Assembly: GCA_963210315.1 (NCBI GenBank)
Contig: OY723275.1
Span: 930,001-994,000 of the forward strand
From: Rhynchopus euleeides
Lineage: Eukaryota > Euglenozoa > Diplonemea > Diplonemida > Diplonemidae
Direction: 5' to 3'
DNA length: 64,000 nucleotides
This document shows positions 63,178 to 64,000 of the stretch, in pieces. Under the pieces are notes generated by a model, which was given only the letters and a program-made list of their open reading frames with translations, ran no database searches and was not told the origin of the DNA. The position numbers and the translations under genes are program-made. Each line of letters begins with the position of its first letter. Position 1 is the first letter of the stretch.

Positions 63178-63516
63178 ACAGGGTTGCAAGTACGCAACCC
63201 CCTGATAATGGAGCCCCGAAGCCTTCCCAGAATTGCGTTGTGTTTGAAGGTGGCGCGTGATGTCGGGGGGAGGGGGTGGCGGGTGGCGGTGGTGTACGCC
63301 GGGGGAAACCGGTGTATTCGAAATCCCCTCCCCCCCCCTCTCCCCTCCCCTCTTCCCCCTTCCCTCTCCCCAATCGAAAAGCCAACCCCGTTCCCCAACC
63401 CTCCCGACTTTCCACCACCCTGGGTGGTTTGCACGGATCATGCACTCCGATTATTTTTTTGTCTTTTTCGTGCCTTCCCATATTGTCCCCGCCCCGCCGT
63501 CTCCCACCCTCTCCCA
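63178..63516. other. Intergenic region, C-rich
   Basis: No gene seen. CCCCTCCCC-type tracts lie at 63326-63375. Confidence 0.5.
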
Positions 63517-64000
63517 CACGGTGGGATCTTGTAAATTTTACATGTATAACTACAAGTATATACATGTATTATACATGTATAATACTTGCATGTCAACTAT
63601 TATACATGTATAATACATGTATATGCCTGAAATATACATGTAAAATACATGTATATCAAGTAAAAATACATGTATAATACTTGCATGTCAACTATTATAC
63701 ATGTATCTTTACTTGATATACATGTATTTTACATGTATATTTCATGCATTTACATGTATTTTACATGTATAATACTTGTCATGCAAGTATTATACATGTA
63801 AAATACTTGCATGACAAGTAAAATACTTGCATGCAAGTAAAATACATGTATTTTACTTGCATGCAAGTATTTTACTTGTCATGCAAGTATTATACATGTA
63901 TTTTACTTGTCATGCAAGTATTTTACATGTATAATACTTGCATGACAAGTATTATACATGTAAAATACATGTAAATGCATGAAATATACATGTAAAATAC
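63517..64000. repeat. AT-rich palindromic satellite with CACGGTGGGATC end, running off the window
   Basis: It starts CACGGTGGGATCTTGTAAAT, the same terminus as 51476, and follows the same order of palindromic words. It shows the uninterrupted form of both target sites that were hit in the copy at 51476-57675. Confidence 0.85.

Overview
The window is transposon-dominated nuclear DNA from a GC-rich, apparently intron-poor unicellular eukaryote. The reasons are a transposon gene with a GT-AG intron, a tyrosine-recombinase retroelement with split direct repeats, several eukaryotic DNA-transposon families, poly-A-tailed insertions, and host-type genes (WD40, DUF3592, large Ig-like surface protein) that each read as one exon. 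The sequence alone does not place the species.

Region 1 (1-31768) is a nested, roughly mirror-symmetric block. A MULE-like giant DNA transposon occurs twice in inverted orientation. Copy L is <1-8942, with its outer tip just outside the window. Copy R is 15239-31613. Each copy encodes a spliced protein of about 1,891 aa that joins an RNase-H-like transposase module to a C-terminal OTU-type cysteine protease. Each also carries 56-bp subterminal repeats and a 31-bp satellite. Copy R has 14-bp terminal inverted repeats and a 9-bp target duplication, and it sits inside the left direct repeat of a Ngaro/PAT/VIPER-type retroelement (10343-15238 plus 31623-31768; gag-like, tyrosine recombinase and RT-RNase H on the minus strand). 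A solo direct-repeat unit (9081-9572) and a small histone-H2B-like ORF (9797-10069) lie between the copies.

Region 2 (31769-40661) contains a truncated SINE-like piece and a MITE. It also holds a 4.1-kb element (arm 1, 31987-36130) bounded by GGGGGCCCTCGCTAC repeats with a 3-bp duplication. Next comes a PIF/Harbinger-like transposon (36534-40661) with a recognisable DDE transposase and another, unrelated 31-bp satellite.

Region 3 (40662-51475) is older DNA: a decayed transposase between direct repeats, several MITE-like hairpins, a WD40 gene, an unidentified gene and a DUF3592 membrane-protein gene. The WD40 gene and the unidentified gene each appear to be broken by one missing base in a G run.

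Region 4 (51476-57675) is an AT-rich palindromic-satellite element. A 1-kb element (TAAT duplication) and arm 2 (52691-57150, a near-identical inverted partner of arm 1) are nested in it.

Region 5 (57676-64000) has a 1,213-aa single-pass membrane protein with Ig-like repeats, a HAD-type phosphatase, and the start of a second AT-rich palindromic satellite.

Taken together, target duplications give an insertion order: copy R is younger than the retroelement, and arm 2 and the 1-kb element are younger than the AT-rich element. Three otherwise different DNA-transposon families here each carry a short tandem satellite whose unit length is not a multiple of three and which has no stop codon in any frame of one strand.
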